Source of the DNA: Phlebotomus papatasi
Lineage: Eukaryota; Arthropoda; Insecta; Diptera; Psychodidae
DNA length: 64,000 nt
NCBI RefSeq assembly: GCF_024763615.1
Contig: NC_077222.1
Span: 85,436,001 to 85,500,000, forward strand
Direction of reading: 5' to 3'
Shown: in pieces, positions 10,764 to 23,588 of the stretch
Numbering within the stretch: position 1 is the first letter of the stretch
Layout of the letters: every line of letters begins with the position of its first letter
Notes under the pieces: generated by a model
Told to the model about the DNA's origin: nothing
The model's input: the letters and a program-made list of their open reading frames with translations, nothing else
Databases searched by the model: none
Position numbers and translations under genes: made by a program

Positions 10764-11880
10764 CCTTTTAAACCGTTATTAAAAATAATTTTAAGCTACT
10801 TTTTATATGGATGAAATATACGCCTTAGATATAGATTACAAATTATATTTAAAATTAAAGAATAATCACAAGTTTTCGAGTTTTTTTTATCACCACTTTT
10901 TTAAAGACGAATAAGTTAATATGAAGGTTATGTGATTTATATCGACTTATGGGAGATCTTTTAAAAACCTAAAGTCACTATCTCTGTCTAAACGTTTTGT
11001 CTCTATGTCATTTAACGGTTGCATGGAGGAACTCTGACAGAGGCTCAAAACTATTCAATATATTTCGATGACATATTACTACTACTTTTGTAGAGTTCTA
11101 GCAATAATATAATTAAGATCAATATACAATAAAATACCGGCCTCAAATATTCAATTTTTTATTCAAGTTTGTATCCAATATAGCTAATCTATTCAAGCTA
11201 TTTTGATTATTATTATTTTAATATGATGGATCCTATGAGCTATTGTTAAATGTTTTAATTTTAATCTATTTTTTTTTAAATAAAAAAGATGGCAAAGCGT
11301 CCCAACTTTGCGGAGCGCTCGAACTCACAAGAACGAGCTATCTGAGTATTATCTTTCTGCGGGCTTTTGGAGTACATACCGCTTTACCACCGAATAAATT
11401 GATTGACAAATTTTTAAAACCATTCCTATAAGAAATTGCTTAAGAAAAATAGGTTTTAGAATTATTTGAGCATGAGTAACAAGCATGGGAACAAATAAGA
11501 AAGTCAATCCGAGAAAGGTAAATCATTTACGGATACTATATCGACTCATGACCGATTAAGTCCGTTGCAGTCGGGTTGGAAATTTGAAGGGCTTTCAAAA
11601 AATCAAAATTTAAGCAAATTGGTTAAAAGAAATAGGCCCTCCAAAGTGGTTAAACTTTGACCTTCGGAAATTTGATATCTAAATGTTTTTTCGAAAACAT
11701 GTGTCTAAGAAAAAAATGTGGCAAAAATGAAAAAAAAATAGGAGCTCTTTTTGAAATAAACCAAAGAGTATGGTTTTGGAGGGGCAATAGGGAGTGGGGG
11801 GGGGGAAACAAAAGACTGTTCCAGATTATATTGAGTTACGGGAGGGAGTCGTCGAAGACCGGTAGTTGATATTTCTTACC
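10764..11880. repeat. Degenerate dispersed-repeat mosaic
   Basis: Blocks here match other parts of the window: cgacttatgggag...agtcactatctc (10950-10990) and 11530-11875 (cgactcatgac, ttcttaccgtttagcc) match 45750-45810. The block aaagatggcaaagcgtcccaa...ctcgaactc (11285-11325) matches 45215-45265. A G-run lies at 11797-11806. No gene is supported. Confidence 0.5.
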
Positions 11881-11890
11881 GTTTAGCCTT

Positions 11891-12291
11891 TAGTGCAGGC
11901 AGAATCACATTGACAGTAAAATGCTCACCGTATTTCGTTAATTTATGCTTAATAATTTGAAGAAATAAAATGAAAATTCAATAAACGGTGAGCAAAAAAA
12001 ACTGTACGATTAATTTCTCTTACATTTTTTTGCTCACCGTTTATCTATTTTTCGTTTTATTTCTTTTATTTTTCAATTCAATTCAATATGTTTCTCCCCA
12101 ATTAATGCCTGGTTGCGGCTGCCGCCGACTTACCACTTTTCTTATACAATTTTCACCTAGTACTACCGAGTATGGGATAATGTAATACGGTAATGGAAAA
12201 TTTGCGTAAGAATTGCAATGAAAATGCGTAAATTAACGAAATACGGTGAAGTTACGGCGAGCATTTTATTGTCAATGTGATTTTGCCCTTA
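11891..12291. mobile_element. Palindromic MITE about 400 bp, TIR around AATCACATTGACA
   Basis: The left arm (gcagaatcacattgacagta, then aaatgctcaccgtatttcgt) is inverted in the right arm (acgaaatacggtgaa ... gagcattttattgtcaatgt ending gattttgccctt). The match runs over 50 bp. A second inner inverted pair (aaacggtgagcaaaaaaa at 11983 and ttttttttgctcaccgtttat to 12046) lies inside. Non-coding. Confidence 0.75.
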
Positions 12292-14815
12292 GTCGTATCA
12301 CAAGTTGAAAACAAGTGGATTATATAATTGCTCTCTCTCTCTTTGATTTCTAGTAGTAAAAAAACTGTAAATTTTGCATTGTATGATAATATTTATAATT
12401 TTTCATGGACCATAAATGATAAAAGGATATTTAGAAACAAGTATAAAATAATTTTAATGTTATTGCACGGTAACCATAGTAAATTTTGCAGCAAATTTTA
12501 ACGGTCAATTGATCTAGGATTTCCGTATAATATAAATCAAACATTTGTGGTAATTACATTAAAAGGGTTGATATGAAAAAATATTAAGTCTTTCAAATAT
12601 TCTCTTTTACAGTCATTAATTTCAACGCTAAAAAATAAACAAATAAAGTAAATAAATAATTGTATCATTTTTTTTATTAATTCTAGTTGAACATATGCCT
12701 CGCAGAGCATCACATTTCACCTTTAAGTACGCAATTGCGGTTTGAGCTTTTATAAAACTACTCAAGAGTAAATTTTACAAAGCAAGAACCATCTCTGCAA
12801 TATTTTGGGCATTAAAAGAAGCATCTTGCTTAAAGGAATAAGCGTGTAATATTTTTTTGTTGTTACTCTTAAGAAGCAGTTCTCCGTACTCGTAAATATC
12901 GAATAACCGAAAAAACGATTCATTAGGCAATTGATCATTTTTTCACATTAGGGTGGAGATGGAGCAACAATGCTTGAAGCCTCCGCATCTCGTCTCTCAT
13001 CATCTCAAGTGTGACACAGAATCTAAAAGAGTGGTGCAATGGGATGCGTGAGCGGAGGAAGATTGGATTTGAACACTTGTGCAGCAGCTTCCAGTCCAAT
13101 GGTTACGGGTGTGTAGGCCCTAGTCCAATGCACAGACAGGAGATACTCCACCATCAGCATACGGAGTGTTATTCACATCACGATTCAGGGTGTTTACCTT
13201 TGTTCAAGGTCAGTTTTACAAACGATTTTACGTTGTTGCACTCTCTTGGTCGTGTAGAAAGAAAGAGAAAAGAGTGTGTTTACGATATCTCCCGGTATAC
13301 GTTACCACATATAAAACTCGCACTATGTATTTGAACATCATCTCAAATGTTCTCCAAAGCTCTTCGTGTTTATTTTGGTTCTCCTTTTTCTTCCACTCTC
13401 CTCTTCATCTTATGGCTTTTTCCAGTTTATTTAATTTTCTTCTATTCCGATTTATATTTTAACATCCATTTCGTTTTCTGATTGTTTTGTTTCACTATAC
13501 ACTGTTTGGGTAAACGGAAGACTTTGCGTATATGTTCGCTTAAGTGTTCCTCCAGCATTAAACGAATGGCCAGGGTATCAGGACATGGGTAGAGCTACCA
13601 GTTGCCCAGAGCAAACCAATTGCGAGACAATTTCAGGCCTCACACTTCAATTTGCCACTGCTGTTTCTTGAGATATAATAATCATGTTTCGCTGGCTTTT
13701 ATGACTTATCATGGTAAATTACATAATTCCCTGTGCGAGTGAAGATTCGAACTGAGAAAGGGCAATTTCTTCCGCAAATTAAACAGACCGTTCTGCTTTA
13801 GAAATTGACAGTTGTTTTATTATTTTAAAGTAGATCATATAGTTATGAATTTTATATTCCTTTAAAATCGATTACATACATTTGAGGATGATTTGATTAC
13901 TAAGGGGGAAGGTTGTTTTTATATTTTACACTACTTACTAAAAATATATTTAAAACAAAAGACAAAAAAAAATCACTAGTGGATTTCGGAAAACAAAAAA
14001 TAATTATAATTAATGTGATTTCAATTTTTTCAATTTCGATTATTTTTTTTTTAATTTCGTGCGAATTTTGAGGTTTTAATAAAAAATATCTTCAAAATTA
14101 TTTTTCTTGATTATAAAAATTATTTAGAAGTCTAATTTAAGCGAAACTCATCGTGCTAATGAGTTTTTTCGTTATTTTTTACTGGTTTACAAGTCGATTT
14201 AAACTGATTTAACTCATTAGTATAATTTAGGTAGGAACATTTTAGATAAATATGGTATGTTTAAATTCTGGAATTAGCTCCCATATAGATCAATGATATT
14301 TATTGTGGAAAGAAACAAAATATTATAGGAGTGCGGGGAAACGCAATCAAACGCACATCTTAAACGTTTACGGCGTTTAGTTAATTTAATAATATAATTC
14401 ATATTAAATCAGTACAAATACCATTTATTAATATTGTGCAACTATCTAAGAATAGTATTTGTCACTCAGAATTCAAATAAGGACAGAGGAAAAAGGACAT
14501 TATTATCAAAATCGACACGATGTCATAAACTGCATAACTTCATGCACAAACTTTGCATAACTTTCCACAAAACGAGGAAAGTGCAACAAAATGAATTTAT
14601 ACCTCTGTTGCACTGTTTTCTCTGCATCATTCAAAAAATAAATAAAGAAAGAGAAAAAATTATTTAATAATATAATAATTATTATTGAATTTTGGCTAAG
14701 TTGGTTTCAAAATATTATTATACGTGGTAATCACTGATGGGTCCGCTATCAATTAAAATAACGTTACGATTGCTCTTCATTTATTTACGATACCAAACTA
14801 AAATGGTTGAGATAT
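12292..14815. other. Non-repeat stretch; GC-balanced island at 12950-13750
   Basis: 12292-12950 and 13750-14815 are AT-rich without signals. 12950-13750 has more balanced composition and no match elsewhere in the window. Overlapping plus frames of 107 and 98 codons there (13011-13334, 13166-13462) show no recognisable domain. A regulatory or untranslated role is possible but not shown. Confidence 0.35.
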
Positions 14816-15020
14816 TAGGGGAATGTAGGCATAGTTCGCACACAGTGAATCTTTAAACGAGGCAAATTTTATTTATTTTTTGCAAAGAGATAGCTCGTCA
14901 TTTCATTTAGCCATAAGATAGATAAATTATTAACCTCTTGAGAAATGGTCTTTGTAAACAAAGATAAAATTCGAATCGTTTGATGGTTCACTCTGTGCGA
15001 ACCATGGCTACATAACCCTA
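14816..15020. mobile_element. MITE family B copy 1 (GGTTCGCAC core)
   Basis: The left end is taggggaatgtaggcatagt-tcgcac; the right end contains gtgcgaaccatggctacata and then a decayed ccta terminus. It aligns end to end with 46081-46275. The two copies share the TAGGGGAAT terminus and arms with cgtttgatggttca-type sequence. Non-coding, about 205 bp. Confidence 0.75.
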
Positions 15021-17572
15021 ACCAAGATTTCCTCTATAAAAAAACCCTAAAAAACACTATAAGGTGACAAAATCCTTAGTCTTTTCTCTATCAGTTTATT
15101 TTTCGGATTTGACAAGTACTTCAGAATTCAGCATGGAAAGTTAGCTAAAAAAAGCAGCGTTTTCAGCATATTTTTGCTAAGAAGATCAGCAAAAACGTGC
15201 TGACTGATCAGCAGTTCTCGAACAAAAGTGCTAATCAAATATATGGAAATGGCACTGCCTCTCGGGTACCGTTTTAAAATTAGCAAAAAGAATCCTACAA
15301 TATCATAAGCTTATCAGTGTACCGCACATTATAGAGTATATTTCTTGATTTCATTATTACTTACTCTTACTCAGTCTTCCTGTGGTATATTAGATCTAAT
15401 GTTATGATCTAAAGACTGAAATCAATAAACCTCTGATTAATTCTTATCGGATGTTAATAAGTTCTCCGTTGTACTAGACTATCCCTTACATTTCACCTCA
15501 ATCTCTGATGACCAGCTTCATTTCCTGGTACGCACTTTACCGTGAACGATGCCCTATCTGTTCAGCAAGTGTCGGGTGGGACAGTGAAGGAATAAATTGG
15601 ATGAATACTCTGGTATAATGATTTCCTTGGAACTATTTACTTTTATATATTCTCTTGACATTAATTGTAAGTAAGGTAATCACCTTAAGTCCCGTTACAC
15701 AATTGGACCAAACATTAAAAATAAAAGTGATTAAATTACAGTTATTCGCGTTGACTGGGCATATCGGTGGGACTCGCTACCAAGGGAGATACCATCGCGA
15801 ATGAGAGCGCCTCCAGTGCAAGATATCCGCGAGACAATAATCATCTTGGGGAACAATTAGGTATAGGATGCTGCGTAATAATTAAATAATTGTAAAGTCA
15901 CTTGCGCATCTGCTAACTCCGGGGAAAGACACTCTCTCTCTACAATTGCAATTAAACTCTGGATAAAGGGTTTTGAATCTAATGGTGCATGTGACAGTGG
16001 AAAAAGTCTTATCTGAAAAGACAAATAGAGCAATAAGAAGGCAAATCTGCCCTTTTTGCCCAACATCTTGGTCACACTTGGCCTCTCTGGTTTGTTTTTT
16101 TTTCTGTAGTTTGGCCTCAAAATTGAAATCTTTCTCCTGTGGTGAGATGTTGTATATTGGAGACCATCGCACAAAAATATGAACACGTGCAACTGGTGTT
16201 CTTCCATGGATGCTGCGAAGAAAAAGAAATATTGTAAGTGTTCGTTTAAGTTAATGCTTTTTCTCTGCCTCTCTTTTTCGATTCTATTCTTGAGTTATCA
16301 ATCAAGAAACCCATCAGAGGGCTTCTGTTTGCAACTGGCGTAGGTTGAATGGTTTAGATTTGGATTTAGCCATTGGGGCCGTTGGGCTCTTGAACTTATC
16401 CATCGATCAGGTGCAAATTTCAGGATCGTCAAATTTCGAACACAGAGAATCTAGAGATGGCACAAGAAAATGAAGATGAAAGACCCATCTACAGATGCTG
16501 AAGAAGCACAAAAACATAAATTAAAATCGAATATCCACACATTTACGCTTCTTGCGGTGAAGTGGCTTTTTTTGCTCACCATCAACTTCCAAGTTCCAAG
16601 TTGTTCTTGGTGTTCACTTGCACTAAAGCCTCCCATCTCATCTTTCTCACTCTATTTTCTCTTCTTTTTCTTAATCACAATAATAAGATGGATGTGTATG
16701 AGGCGCACTTTACTGCTGGCGTACGTTAATTTGGGCTGGATGTACATAAAACAATAAAATAAAAGTAAAAGATGCAGAGTGTATGGCCGGGGATTGTCGA
16801 TGATGAGCATAAAAACAAGAGTTGGAGGCTGTACGTTGATGACGTTTTGGCTTCTGTTTTGATTTGATAATGATGATGATGGGCTGTTTTTCATGTAATC
16901 TTTTCAATTTATTACTTCTTTTTTTTTCTTTTCTCTTGCCCCTCATCCTGCTCCACCCTTCTCCAGCTCTGTCGCAGCAAGCAATTAAGCCTTAATTGAC
17001 GATATATGATTAGAAATGAAGAATAGGTTTTTACCTCAAACCTGCAGGGCATTATTCTTCTACTACCGTGATACATAATTTCTATTATTTTGCCATCGTA
17101 CTTCTCGATGAAGAGAGAAAAAGGCATCTAATCTTGCTACTGCAAGTTCTGAGATTAAGAGTCTGATACCATCGCGCCATCGATACTAAAATTGTTTTTT
17201 CTCAGGATAAAAAGAAAGACATCTTCTGAAAGATATTTACTGTTGGAAAAATTTTAGTTATGAGCCATTTACATGAACTAAGAAAAAAATAAGTATAGCT
17301 TTCGTAATATAATCTTCAATAAAGGATTAAATAAGGTTTGAAAGGCTAAAAAACTATTTTTCTAGGAACTGTATATTACATATGAGCAGTAAAAAATTTA
17401 AATTTGATTAGCAAAAAATACAAGTTTGATCAGTACTCAGTTTGTTATTTCAAAAGCAGTGAAATTTTCATAAAAGTTTTTGGAAAAGAGGAATTCAAGA
17501 TGTTTTTCATATTACCTGCAACCGTATTAGATCTTAATTTTAAAAATTAGACGGATTTATGAAAATACTTAA
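15021..17572. other. Unique intergenic or intronic sequence
   Basis: 15480-17130 is single-copy within the window with balanced composition. It contains short runs such as (gat)n near 16868-16881. Open frames on both strands (15857-16207, 16470-16757, 16652-16946) overlap each other and show no conserved domain. The remainder is AT-rich. Nothing definite is seen. Confidence 0.35.
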
Positions 17573-18075
17573 CCCTCTAACGGGTAAGACCGCCTCCAGG
17601 CGGTCTTCACAAAAATCACATTTACAGCGACAATAAAGGTTTTATTTATTTAAAAGTGCTATAGTGTCCTCGGTAATAGTCTTATAAACATCTCTTGAAA
17701 GTTTGAACTCATTTTGACTCTCGTTTTGTTGCTATTCCCAGTTTTGTCTGAGAGGTCAGAGAAAAAGCAAGAAAAAATATTTGTGCAAAAAAACTCATTT
17801 CCAATTTCGATAAAAATACCGATTTAAAGTTATCTGACTAAAATAATTTCATTTTTACTGAAAGATATGTCATTCTACTTTGTATATTTTATTTAAAAAA
17901 ATTGAAAATAGTAAAAATGTGAATTTAAGAAGCAAAAAGAGTTTCACCTAGCGCCTAAACTAAAAAAGATAATGAAGAATGGATGGTTTTTTCGACTTTA
18001 TTGGATAATAATTATCCTAGAAAACATTGTTTTAGAACTGTTTTTTCGCATATTAAAGAAAACACCGTTAGAGGG
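17573..18075. mobile_element. piggyBac-like MITE with TTAA target site
   Basis: TTAA at 17569-17572 and 18076-18079 immediately flanks inverted ends CCCTCTAACGGGT (left) and CCCTCTAACGGTGT (right, reading inward). A TTAA duplication with CCC-starting termini is the piggyBac superfamily signature. A small perfect hairpin, aagaccgcctccaggcggtctt, lies just inside the left end (about 17586-17607). The 503-bp interior encodes nothing recognisable. Confidence 0.7.
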
Positions 18076-18079
18076 TTAA

Positions 18080-18880
18080 GTTTCTTACTGTTTAAAATTT
18101 AATACCTTACCAAATTGAATTTCTTTCTGATAGAAACCTTTTCTTAGCGCAGAATTTAATTATTTTACTGTTCGTTTGTTTTTTGTTTATATTTCAAATA
18201 AAAAACTCTATAAAAATACTTTTCTTTCCTTAAATTATATGTTTATTTAACAAATTTATTTAGCGAGAATTTTGAATATCTTCGATAGAAAAAAAAACAC
18301 TTTATATTCACATTTTCTTTTATTATTCAATTAATTCCTAATTAATTTTTAGTTAAATATTATTTTTTTATGCAATGTTCTCTTTTATTTATTTTATTTT
18401 TTTCAATTTTTGAAAGGTTTACCCAAAACCATAAATTTACGCGGCTAAGTTTGGGACAGCGCTAATATTAAATTAAAAGTTTACAAATTTAGAAAATTTA
18501 TTAATTTAGAAAACAGGAAAAGAAAGTATATTCTGAAGTTATTTAGAATTCAAAAGTTTCAGAAAATATTTCTGCAAAGAATTTGCGCATTATGTCTCAT
18601 CGTTCAACAGTGGAAATTAAGAAAATTTACGTAACCTTTCGCGAAACTTTTCATTTGCAACTATAGTGATTTTATTATTTATTTTAAAATGATCTATATT
18701 TTCAGTAAAAGGTTCAGAGGGAGATTTAAAGAATCTCAGCTATAATAGTAATACTTTTATTTGTTAATTTTCAAAATTTGCCATTAATACACAATTCAGT
18801 TCCTGTTGTAAAATTCGAACTCAAAAAATAATTCTTTAACCATAAAATCGAAAGCCAGCACTTTGGTATCGTTTAGGCGG
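18080..18880. other. AT-rich spacer, nothing recognised
   Basis: Long A and T runs, no open frame of note, no paired repeats. Confidence 0.5.
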
Positions 18881-20466
18881 CAAATGTATCATGTTTTTAA
18901 GAAAAGACGCAAAAGAAACATACAATATTTTGTACTCAAATTACCATGCAAACGAGAAATATTTGACTTTCCAAAAACTATCCATAAATCATCTGAGATA
19001 TTTGCTCTTTTCCACAAGTCTTCAAATTGAGCTCAAGATAGATAACAATATTAGTTTTCTTTCTTGTTGCTTTGGCAGGTTCTTTTTTGCAAAAAAAGGG
19101 CAAGAGAGAAAGAGGAAAAGAAATTGCTTTTAACAAAAGAATAAATTGTCTATGGATAGAGCTAAAAAAAGGAGCTAAAGACTTTAAATGCTGGTCAAAC
19201 AAAGATAACAGTCACTTTGGATGGATATTTGAGTCGCAGTCGTCTTCAGTTTACACACTATCAGCATTTAGAGGAACCTAAAGGGAGTCCATTTCGAATG
19301 CGAGACAAGATTGGACATGTATTATCTTGTAAGAACCTTTCTGCCTCCGCGGGGTATAATTATTCCTCAGTGGTTCCATCTCAAGCCACTTGTTGAGGCT
19401 CCGAGATGGAGACTCAAAGGCGCTCTCAACTCGATCGAGAATCACGGCGACGACGGACTTTAACTATCACTCTTGGGGTATACATATCATGCTATCATGA
19501 AGACGGACGGTCAAGTGGTCGAACATGGGCTCCCAAATGCGTGTCTCGGTGAGGAACACATTTGGAGGAAAAAAAACAGGTAGATAAGACAAAAGGCGTC
19601 TGGAGGCAGGACTATGTCTTCTGATTCTTTTGTTTTGGACTCCACTAGTTTTTAGGTTTAGTCTCGGGTTCTTATCTCTTTTTTTATGCCTTTTCGGGTT
19701 AGTTTTAATTTTAGCTGCGAAGACCAGAATATAAATATAGGTGGAAGAGTGATTTATACTTTTTTTTCTGTGACCAATTTACCCTTCCATTGTCCGAAGG
19801 CGATATTTCAAGGATTTTCTTGTGATGCTCACACCTGAGTCAACCTACGCCGTATTTGACACTCTATGACGCCTCATTGGATGTCCACAGACCCATTCTC
19901 AGGTATCATATCATCGAGATTGTGCTTTAATTGATCATTTTAATTTACAGCCACATCTCATTTTGCAATGAAGATCATGGGGCTGTTTTTTTGCGCATCT
20001 GCTGCAATGGAGACAGAATATTAACCTCGACAACTTCTGATGGTTCTGCGTTGTGAAGAGGTGGAATCGATGGAATGGAAACACGAAGCTGCTGGAAAAA
20101 AGTGTTAAAAATAAACGTTAAAAACAATTATCAACAATAAATGGGAGACCAGCGAGTCTTCAACGTCTTTTTGCCTCTCTCCTCCTTTCGAGAGATCGTT
20201 ATAGGGAGAACTTGGGAAAAAAGGTACAAAAAAAAATCCAACACACATAAACATTAAATCAAGAATCAGATTGAAAAAAAGGCCACAGGTGTTCAAATCC
20301 ATCCCATTTGTTGGTGTTCACGAAGCTACGATCAATTTTACTGGAGAGATCAGAAGATCTGCATTATACGCTGCTATATACCGGTCCTGCACTTCGCTTG
20401 TACACTTGGCTTATATAAAATTTGAACTCCTCCACGAATACACCTACATTATGGCGTTCCTTGGAG
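18881..20466. other. Unique, more GC-balanced island
   Basis: The segment 19300-19560 is notably rich in mixed sequence (for example gaggctccgagatggagact) and single-copy in the window. Open frames at 18891-19133, 19072-19281 and 20105-20302 have no recognisable domain. The pattern would fit conserved non-coding or untranslated sequence, but this is only inference. Confidence 0.3.
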
Positions 20467-20901
20467 CTATAGCTTGGCAGTGAAGTTGGTAGAAGAGGTA
20501 TACAAAGTGGAGTGTTTTGTGTGTCTTGAGGGAACGTCTTGGATCTTGGCGTGTAAATGAAAATAATATGATGTTACATATCCAAGGTAGTTAGACGATG
20601 GACATGTTTTGTTTACAATGATCTTCCAAAATCTTCGTAAAGGTGAACTTATGTCAGGATTTATTAAGATTGTACTTTCAAAATGAGATAACATTAAGTC
20701 GAGACACTTAGCTACGGCGATGTCATTGGAAATTGTACTAGCGTGATGAGGATCAACAAAATAATAATCTATTTCTAACGGCTCAATCCGACGGATTTGG
20801 AAGACAGGTAGCACCTTCAATGATTTTGAATTTGTAATATTAATTTGGTGAGTTCCATCAGAACAAACATGTGGTGTATGACGTAAACCACAAGTTGACA
20901 T
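20467..20901 (-). pseudogene. Trypsin-like (S1) serine protease fragment, probable relic
   Basis: The 144-codon minus-strand frame contains IEPLEIDYYFVDPHHAST followed by ISNDIAVAK. This resembles the segment around the catalytic Asp of chymotrypsin-fold proteases (…hP.y…NDIAl.kL). Neither the His box (AAHC) upstream nor the GDSGGP Ser box downstream is present in this frame, and the C-terminal half (TCPSSNYLGY onward) does not follow the family. The 5' side is cut by the TIR element at 20941. If real it is one exon or a broken copy; a chance resemblance cannot be excluded because the match rests on about 30 residues. Confidence 0.3.
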
Positions 20902-20940
20902 CTCTTATCGTTCCTTCTCTAAAAGTGTTTGTACGATGGT

Positions 20941-21823
20941 TACACCGAGAAAAATTTGGATGGTATTTTCTACAAATCGTGTCTTTAAATTCTACTGCCT
21001 CAAAAGATAGTAGAAAATACCATCCTCCATAGATACTTTCCTTTAGAATCTACCATCTTGACATTTTAAAATTTACTATCCTATGGATAGTAAATTCTAA
21101 CAGCCGGATGGTAAAATCTACTATCCTCCTTTAGATTTTACATTGACCTCTCTTAGATTCTAATATCCGGGAAGTAAATTTTACTGGCCGCATATTTGAT
21201 GTTAAAATTTAACTGGAAGACAGTAAATTTTAACGGAGGATAGTAATTTGGATTGAAATTACTATCCAAGCCAGTAAAATTTGCCATCCTACTGTTAGAA
21301 TGTCATTTTGGAATATCGTGGGTGCCGATGCAACGGTTCCCGATATGCTTTGAATACATTATAGCAATTCGTGGCGCAGCTGGAAGATGCTGGACTGTCA
21401 TCACAAAGGTCGCGTGTTCAAATCTCGGCTGAGTCGTCAATGTTGGAAAAAGATTTTCACGCATCAAAATGGCTTGAAATACAGAGAATGTCATCCAGGA
21501 AGGGCCCCAAGCCCTCAAACAATGGCCAAAAATCAATGAAAATAAAGAAAAATAAATTTTTCCGACATTTTTCATTCTAATATCCGGCTAGTAAAATTTA
21601 CTATCCTGCCAGTAAAATTTACCATCCGGATAGTAAAATCTAATATCCGGGGATATTAGAATTTACCATCCGGATATTAGAATTTACTATCCATGCAATA
21701 GATTCTACAATTTTTGACAGTCCAATTTAATATCGCGTTTGCTGGGTGACTTTTTTACTATCCGGCCATTAGAATTTTGTATGGAGGATGGTAAATTTTA
21801 CCATCCACATTTTTCTCGGTGTA
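20941..21823. mobile_element. TIR element with internal satellite-like GGATAGTAAATT repeats
   Basis: The ends TACACCGAGAAAAATTTGG (20941) and TACACCGAGAAAAATGTGG (reading inward from 21823) are inverted repeats, each followed by atggta. The interior is filled with more than a dozen imperfect units of the form (g)gatagtaaaattta/taaaatttactatccgg in both orientations. A tRNA-like SINE (about 21310-21565) interrupts it. No protein is encoded. Confidence 0.75.
21310..21565 (+). mobile_element. tRNA-derived SINE candidate
   Basis: 21371-21383 (gtggcgcagctgg) fits an RNA polymerase III A box and 21414-21426 (gtgttcaaatctc) fits a B box, separated by about 31 bp as in a tRNA gene. No matching acceptor stem closes, so this is not a functional tRNA. 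The unit ends in an A-rich tail (about 21536-21557). It interrupts the repeat units of the element at 20941-21823; tgtcatttt (21301) and gacattttt (21564) may be a decayed target duplication. The exact 5' end is uncertain. Confidence 0.55.
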
Positions 21824-23588
21824 TGCAATGGACAAACAGACCATAAGGAACGGGTACTAGGGGAAGGGGGAATGGTTACAATGGTTACAAGGAGTGTACG
21901 ATCATTCGAAATTGAGGATAAGGATAACCTAGGATCTCAGAAGCTAAGATCGATGGTATAGGTAAGGCTTCGACGATTCAAAACATTGATCAAACTTAGA
22001 GTTCGCCTATACCAAACTAATTGACTTACGGATCCTTTTTACTTTTCAAATATTTATATCTTTGCAAAAATACTAGGATACAAAATATAATTTCAAGCAT
22101 AATGCAAAATTAATCTTAAAATATGGTCCAAGATAACTTCTTCTAGCAGACAAATAAAATAAATAAGTCACAATCGTTCAAGCACCTTGGCTTTAGACAA
22201 AAGAGTTCGCCACAGGTTTGAGAGTGGGAGTACCCAAGATCCAGATTTTCCTCTTAATACCTTTACCTGCGTGCAGAGAGATCATCTCGTGTGTAAGGTG
22301 GATGAGCAGAGGCAGACAAATTGAGGACCGGTTTATTTCTTCCCAATGCTTCTTTCTTTGGTTACGTTTTTTTATGTCTCTACCCTCTCTACCTTTCCCT
22401 CTCTTGCACACCGAACCTAACCATATATAACTCAACATATAACTCCCATTATATCCACATCTCATTTATTATTGGGAGCCTATATAACTGCGATGTTATT
22501 CTTTTTTTTCTGCGTTTTCTTCTGCGACTCCATCCCGCTCATGTGTCAATTGGTAATGTTTGTAAACGCAAAATAACCCTGAAAGACCTCTGAAGCATCT
22601 TTTGATCTGAGTTTGAGGATTAAAACGACAGATACATTATCAGTCTCTGCAAAAGTTGATGCAATCCATTTAATTTACGATCGCGAGCCAGCTTACAAAG
22701 TTGACTCGGGATTAGGTAACACCATCGACAAAGTGCAATTATTCGCATATTGACCTTGCTGTTGGATACAATATTTTGCATGGTGCACACGAAAGTATTT
22801 TTGTTTAGTCAATATTAATCTCTCTATTGAACAGCTGTATGGCAAAATGTCTTTCAGTATGATCATGCAAATTCGCCAACACCAAACCCAATTGGTATAC
22901 CACATGAAATCAATAAGATACCCGAAGGGGCATTGAGAACCTTAACAAAACATGGACTGACGAAGTCACTATGGCAAATAGAACAATATTTCACGTTGAT
23001 ATTAATGTCCCAGAATATTTAAACAGAAAATCTGAAACTTCAACAAGAGTCAATCATGTGGAACACTTAATCTCTCTTAAGTTCATTTAGCTGAAAGTGG
23101 GTGGAACAGAATTAATTACACTTTGTACCTTCAAGGAAGGTATATAATATACTTTTTAAATAATAACTTTAGCACTTGTGGAGAAGCGACTTGTCATCTT
23201 TTATGGTTCGATCACGCCTTAGTTTTTGTTGTGGATTGGTATTGAAATGTGGCGAAGTATCGGAAATTAGGGTAAAGACACGGTTAGTCTTTTGGTAAAA
23301 ATTGTCAGTAAATATAAAATTTTTATGAAAAAATTATTACTTGGTCATTAAAACTGTAATTTTGTTCAGTGAAAATTATACTTTAGAAAAAAAGTCAAAA
23401 TTGAGAAGCAAAATAACAAGCTTATTAGTAAAAGATCAATTTTACTTAGAAAAGAAATCAGATTTGATCAGCAAATCGATTTTATCGATCTTTAAAATAT
23501 TTCGTTAGCAGAATTTCAAAATTTCGTAACGATAGCTGTTAATATTTAAATAGATAGATAAATTTATTCATCAACAATATTTTCCAAG
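21824..23588. other. Unique sequence, no gene recognised
   Basis: 22190-23200 is balanced in composition. The frames at 22193-22465 (-), 22218-22593 (+) and 22693-22905 (-) overlap and lack recognisable domains. 23200-23588 is AT-rich. Confidence 0.35.

Noticed and set aside
21371..21440. Functional tRNA gene
   Set aside because: A and B boxes are present but no acceptor or anticodon stem closes; it fits a SINE head better.
22693..22905. Minus-strand 70-codon frame as a second protease exon
   Set aside because: Only vague Cys spacing resembles proteases; no catalytic box is present in any frame.
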